The notes beneath the pieces are model-generated. The model saw only the letters and a program-made list of their open reading frames with translations, searched no databases and was not told the origin of the DNA. Positions 60,624 through 64,000 of a DNA stretch of 64,000 bases are shown here, in pieces. Position numbers and translations under genes: made by a program. The stretch is from JAVVHH01 sp050954595 (GTDB taxonomy: Bacteria; Pseudomonadota; Alphaproteobacteria; Acetobacterales; Acetobacteraceae). The stretch covers positions 3,735-67,734 of the forward strand of contig JBPBQE010000214.1 in NCBI GenBank assembly GCA_050954595.1, written 5' to 3'. Within the stretch, counting starts at the first letter, position 1, and every line of letters starts with the position of its first letter.

Positions 60624-62098
60624 GCATCAACTCCTGCGCGGATCGGGGGCAGCGTCTCGAACCCGGCGGCATGCTCGATCGCAACCGCCACAGCGAAGCC
60701 GGTCGCTTCATCGAACGGCCGCGTCAACACCTGCAGCCCCAGCGGCAACCCGGCCTTGTCCAGCCCGGCCGGCACGGAGATGCCCGGGATCCCCGCCATG
60801 TTGGCCGGCACGGTGAAGATGTCGTTGAGATACATCTTCACCGGGTCGTCCATGTTCTCGCCCTGCGCGAACGCGGCCGAGGGTGCCGTCGGCGTCAGCA
60901 ACGCGTCGCAGGTGCGGAACGCGTCGGTGAAGTCCCGCAGGATCAGCGCCCGCAGCTTTTGCGCCCGCAAATAGTAAGCGTCGTAATAGCCGGCCGACAG
61001 AACGTAGGTGCCGATCATGATGCGCCGCTGCACCTCCGGCCCGAACCCGGCCGCCCGGGTGCGCTCATACAAATCGTTCAGATCGACGCCGTTCTCGCGC
61101 TCACCGAACCGGACGCCGTCATAGCGCGCCAGGTTGGACGACGCTTCAGCAGGAGCGACGATGTAGTAGGAGGCCAGCCCGTATTTCGTATGCGGCAGCG
61201 ACACGTCAACCGTCTCTGCCCCAGCTTCGCGCAACCACGCCAATCCCTGCTGCCACAGCGCTTCGATCTCCGGCGGCATGTCGTCGGAGCGGTACTCGCG
61301 CGGCACACCGATCCTCAGCCCGCGAACGCCCTTGCGGCAGGCCGCAGCAAAATCTGGCACCGCCAAATCGGCCGACGTGCTGTCCTTGGGATCGAACCCG
61401 GCCATGCTGCCGAGCAACACCGCCGCGTCCTCCACCGTGCGGGCAAACGGCCCGGGGTGATCAAGCGACGAGGCGAACGCCACCACGCCCCAGCGCGAGC
61501 AACGGCCATAGGTCGGTTTGGTGCCGACGATCCCGGTGAACGAGGCAGGCTGCCGGATCGATCCGCCAGTGTCCGTGCCGGTCGCACCGACGCACAACCG
61601 CGCCGATACCGCCGCCGCCGACCCGCCGGACGACCCGCCCGGCACCAGCGCACGATCCTTGGTCGACCATGGGCTGGTCACCGGCCCGAACGCCGATGTC
61701 ATATTCGACGAGCCCATCGCGAATTCATCGAGATTGGTCTTGCCGACGAACACCGCGCCATCGCGCCGCAGATTGGCCGTGACCGTGCTCTCGTATGGCG
61801 GCACGAACGGCTCGAGGATTTTACTGCCGGCCGTGGTGCGCACGCCCGCGGTGCAGAACAGATCCTTGATCGCCAGCGGCAGACCCAGCAAGGCGCCGTC
61901 CGCCCCGCCCTGGCGCGCGGCGTCCGCCGCCTTCGCCTCGTCGCGCGCCTGCTCGGCCGTGACGGTGATGAAGGCATTCAGTTGCGGGTTGAGGGCCTCG
62001 ATGGCCGTCAGGTGCGCATCGACGAGGTCGACGCTGGTGAACTCGCCCCGGCGCAGCCCGTTACGGGCGGCGACGAGTGACAGATCAGTTAGGCTCAT
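60620..62098 (-). CDS. gatA: Asp/Glu-tRNA amidotransferase subunit A
   Basis: GatA is the amidase that releases ammonia from glutamine. The 492-residue protein has the Ser-cisSer-Lys triad: Lys78 (LAIKDLFC), Ser156 (VPGGSSGGSA) and Ser180 (GTDTGGSIRQPAS), with the same spacing as characterised GatA proteins. The order gatC-gatA-gatB on the minus strand with four-base overlaps is standard. The unit supplies Gln-tRNA and possibly Asn-tRNA in organisms lacking the direct synthetase. Confidence 0.97.
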   Translation of the reverse strand: MSLTDLSLVAARNGLRRGEFTSVDLVDAHLTAIEALNPQLNAFITVTAEQARDEAKAADAARQGGADGALLGLPLAIKDLFCTAGVRTTAGSKILEPFVPPYESTVTANLRRDGAVFVGKTNLDEFAMGSSNMTSAFGPVTSPWSTKDRALVPGGSSGGSAAAVSARLCVGATGTDTGGSIRQPASFTGIVGTKPTYGRCSRWGVVAFASSLDHPGPFARTVEDAAVLLGSMAGFDPKDSTSADLAVPDFAAACRKGVRGLRIGVPREYRSDDMPPEIEALWQQGLAWLREAGAETVDVSLPHTKYGLASYYIVAPAEASSNLARYDGVRFGERENGVDLNDLYERTRAAGFGPEVQRRIMIGTYVLSAGYYDAYYLRAQKLRALILRDFTDAFRTCDALLTPTAPSAAFAQGENMDDPVKMYLNDIFTVPANMAGIPGISVPAGLDKAGLPLGLQVLTRPFDEATGFAVAVAIEHAAGFETLPPIRAGVDA

Positions 62099-62382
62099 TC
62101 GACCACCTTCGGCACCGAGTAGAATACGCCGGCCCGCTCCGGCGCATTGGCCAGCACCGCCTCCTGTATCCCGCCATCGGTGATGACATCGTCGCGCAGC
62201 CGTTGCGCCAGGCTCGCTGCGCCGGTCAGCGGCTCGATGCCGGTCACGTCGACTTCGTTGAGCTGTTCGATCCAGCCAAGGATGCCGTTCAACTCGGACT
62301 GCACGCGCGGCACGTCGGCCTCCTCGAGATGTAGGCGGGCGAGTTTGGCAATACGGCGAACCGTCGCGGGATCGAGCGACAT
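62095..62382 (-). CDS. gatC: Asp/Glu-tRNA amidotransferase subunit C
   Basis: A 95-residue stabilising subunit of GatCAB. The pattern SLDPATVRRIAKLARLHLEEADV, then LNGILGWIEQLNEVDVTGIEPL and a late VFYSVPKVVE, is typical of GatC. The ATG at 62382 gives the normal length; the frame is open to 62481 but overlaps the divergent ruvX promoter region. Its stop overlaps gatA by four bases. It is the first gene of the unit and divergent from ruvX. Confidence 0.95.
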   Translation of the reverse strand: MSLDPATVRRIAKLARLHLEEADVPRVQSELNGILGWIEQLNEVDVTGIEPLTGAASLAQRLRDDVITDGGIQEAVLANAPERAGVFYSVPKVVE

Positions 62383-62430
62383 AGGAGAACCTTTAGGTGA
62401 TGAGGCGAAGCCCATGTGATACCGGCCGCC

Positions 62431-62895
62431 ATGGCGTTGTTCAACATGGCAGACCTCAGAGCGCAACTCGGGCGCGAACAACGGGTGATCGGGCTCGATC
62501 CCGGCAGCAAGACGATCGGGCTGGCGCTCTCCGATGTCGGCCTGATGATCGCTACCCCCTATGGCCTGCTCAAGCGCGGCAAGCTCACCGCCAACGCCGC
62601 CGAGATCGTCGCCATCGCACGCAAGCAGGGAGCGGCCGGGCTCGTGGTCGGCTGGCCGCTATCGATGGACGGCAGCATCGGCCCGGCGGCGCAGGCGGCG
62701 CGCGATTGGGCGCTGGCACTGTCCGACATGGCCGGGCTACCGGCGGCGCTCTGGGACGAGCGATTGTCGTCCTCGGCCGTCAACCGCTTCCTGATCGACG
62801 AGCTGGACCTCAGCCGCGGCAAGCGCGCCAAGATCGTCGACGGCATGGCCGCCGCCTATACGCTGCAGGCAGCTCTCGATTCGAGTGCACCCTAG
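62431..62895 (+). CDS. ruvX: Putative pre-16S rRNA nuclease / Holliday junction resolvase RuvX (YqgF)
   Basis: A 154-residue RNase H-like protein of the YqgF family, involved in 16S rRNA 5'-end maturation. The first metal Asp is in VIGLDPGSKTIGLALSD, the second acidic site is in LWDERLSSSAVNRFL, and the last is in KIVDGMAAAYTLQ. The length is normal. The ATG at 62431 is used; one at 62446 would also fit. It is divergent from gatC, an arrangement often seen in Alphaproteobacteria. Confidence 0.92.
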   Translation: MALFNMADLRAQLGREQRVIGLDPGSKTIGLALSDVGLMIATPYGLLKRGKLTANAAEIVAIARKQGAAGLVVGWPLSMDGSIGPAAQAARDWALALSDMAGLPAALWDERLSSSAVNRFLIDELDLSRGKRAKIVDGMAAAYTLQAALDSSAP

Positions 62896-62919
62896 CGGTC
62901 ACCACCGCGTTACTGCCAC

Positions 62920-63675
62920 ATGAGTGGACTTCTAGCGCTTCTAGACGACGTGGCCGCGCTGGCCAAAGTCGCCGCCGCCTCCTTGGACGACGTCGCGGCG
63001 CAGTCGCTGAAGGCCGGCACCAAGGCGGCCGGCGTGGTGATCGACGACGCGGCGGTAACACCGGCCTATGTCAGCGGCTTCACCGCCGAGCGGGAGCTAT
63101 CGATCGTCGGCCGTATCGCGCTGGGCTCATTGAAGAACAAGCTGCTGTTCCTGCTGCCGATCGCGCTGTTACTCGGCGCGGTCGCGCCCTGGGCCATCAC
63201 GCCGCTGCTAATGCTGGGCGGTGCCTATCTCTGTTACGAGGCGGCGGAAAAAATTCTACACGCGATCCGCCCGGCCGCCGACCATGGCGACGCCGCGCCG
63301 ATCAGCGAGGACAAACGCGTCAGCGGCGCCATCAAGACCGACTTCATCCTGTCGGCTGAGATCATGGCCATTACCTTGGAGAGCGTCGCCGGGTCGTCGA
63401 CCTGGACCCAGGCGATCGTGCTCGGCGGCGTCGGGGCCGTGCTGACAATCCTGGTCTATGGTGCCGTGGCGCTGATCGTCAAAGCCGACGACATCGGGTT
63501 GGCGCTGACGCACTACCGCACGGGCCTCGTGCGGGCCTTCGGCCGCGGGCTCGTCGTCGGCGTTCCCATCCTGATGAAAATCCTCACGGTCGTCGGCACG
63601 GCTGCGATGGCCTGTGTGGGCGGCGGCATCATCTTGCATGGTGTCGAGAAGCTGGGCTGGCCGCATAGGCGCTAA
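62920..63675 (+). CDS. DUF808 family membrane protein
   Basis: A 251-residue protein matching the DUF808 (YedI) family from the first residue: SGLLALLDDVAALAKVAAASLDDVAAQ, then KAAGVVIDDAAVTPAYVSG. Four or five membrane helices follow. Its function is unknown. Family members are often about 300 residues, so this one appears short at the C-terminus. An insertion element begins only about 40 bases after its stop, so the end may have been trimmed by insertion. Confidence 0.8.
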   Translation: MSGLLALLDDVAALAKVAAASLDDVAAQSLKAGTKAAGVVIDDAAVTPAYVSGFTAERELSIVGRIALGSLKNKLLFLLPIALLLGAVAPWAITPLLMLGGAYLCYEAAEKILHAIRPAADHGDAAPISEDKRVSGAIKTDFILSAEIMAITLESVAGSSTWTQAIVLGGVGAVLTILVYGAVALIVKADDIGLALTHYRTGLVRAFGRGLVVGVPILMKILTVVGTAAMACVGGGIILHGVEKLGWPHRR

Positions 63676-63683
63676 AATAGCGC
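63669..63683. repeat. Short palindrome near the insertion element edge
   Basis: GCGCTA and TAGCGC are separated by three A residues, a perfect 6-bp inverted repeat. It overlaps the last codon and stop of the DUF808 gene and lies 37 bases before the transposase ATG. It may be part of an insertion-element end or a small terminator; the other end is outside the window. Confidence 0.4.
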
Positions 63684-63719
63684 TTGACCCGACGCGGCGT
63701 GGCTTGATGCTGAGAGCAG

Positions 63720-64000
63720 ATGCAAGACACAGCATCTGTTTTGACCGACAACTTTGCCGATCTGCTAGCCCGGCTGCCCGCCGGTTTGGACCTCGATCGT
63801 CTGGCGCAAGAGACACAGGCGATCCAGCGCAAACGAGAACTGGTCGATGGCGCGGCATTGCTGCGCATCGCACTTGCCCGCGGGCCCGGCGGGCTGTCGT
63901 TACGCCAGACTGCAGCCTGGGCGTCCATGCAGGGGATCGCTGACCTCAGCAACCCCGGCGTCAAATACCGGCTGGATCAGGCAACGGACTTCCTCGCCGC
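63720..64000 (+). mobile_element. IS4-type transposase, N-terminal part (cut by window end)
   Basis: From the ATG at 63720 the frame is open to the window edge, giving 93 complete codons. The sequence LAQETQAIQRKRELVDGAALLRIALARGPGGLSLRQTAAWA with GIADLSN is the usual opening of IS4-family transposases. The catalytic DDE residues would lie further right. Whether the element is complete cannot be seen. Confidence 0.78.

Overview
The window looks like chromosomal DNA of a high-GC alphaproteobacterium, most likely a member of Rhodospirillales/Acetobacteraceae. Three things point there: a PhyR/NepR/EcfG general stress response module (found only in Alphaproteobacteria), a pyrC-plsY-dprA-topA-rnr gene order, and GatCAB. 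Coding density is very high, with many ATGA or TGATG stop/start overlaps. No stretch longer than about 225 bases lacks a gene. The exact genus cannot be read from the sequence alone.

Layout. 1-8.4 kb (+): end of pyrC, then plsY, dprA, topA, rnr and an S41 protease, nearly all touching. 8.5-10.8 kb (+): rpmG, a DUF3253 protein and an SbmA/BacA-like ABC exporter. 10.7-17.4 kb (-): M20 amidohydrolase, cydD, cydC, an OmpA-like envelope protein and recQ in one run. 17.4-20.7 kb: stress module with a HisKA_2 kinase, nepR, two ECF sigma factors (all -) and phyR (+). 20.8-37.3 kb (+): a seven-gene, 16.5-kb operon glgE, treS-maltokinase, glgB, treZ, malQ, treY, otsA. 37.3-42.7 kb (-): zinc alcohol dehydrogenase, D-2-hydroxyacid dehydrogenase and a peptide-type ABC importer without ATPase genes. 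42.9-45.5 kb (+): TauE/SafE permease and a TPR-glycosyltransferase-like protein. 45.5-48.0 kb (-): a nitrate/sulfonate/thiamine-precursor-type ABC importer. 48.1-52.2 kb (+): ABC-F ATPase and malate synthase G. Then tRNA-Val(GAC), N-formylglutamate amidohydrolase, a lytic transglycosylase-like protein, acyl-CoA dehydrogenase, a single-domain response regulator, a surface-type protein with three DUF5648-like repeats, tRNA-Ser(GCT), GST, DoxX, gatB-gatA-gatC (-), ruvX, a DUF808 membrane protein, and the start of an IS4-type transposase cut by the window edge.

How the genes fit together. The most coherent unit is the stress module beside the trehalose/alpha-glucan operon. TreS and maltokinase turn trehalose into maltose-1-phosphate, GlgE polymerises it, GlgB branches the chain, and TreY/TreZ release trehalose again. 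MalQ rearranges leftover oligosaccharides, and OtsA offers a second entry from UDP-glucose. This is a closed trehalose-glucan cycle next to general stress regulators. Physical linkage is seen; control by PhyR-EcfG is inferred, because no clear EcfG promoter was found in front of glgE. Other points of interest are a roughly 360-residue extra N-terminal region on GlgE, OtsA without OtsB, two EcfG-like sigma factors around one phyR, and the DUF5648 repeat protein behind an AT-rich palindromic promoter region. Nothing here is clearly a wholly new system.
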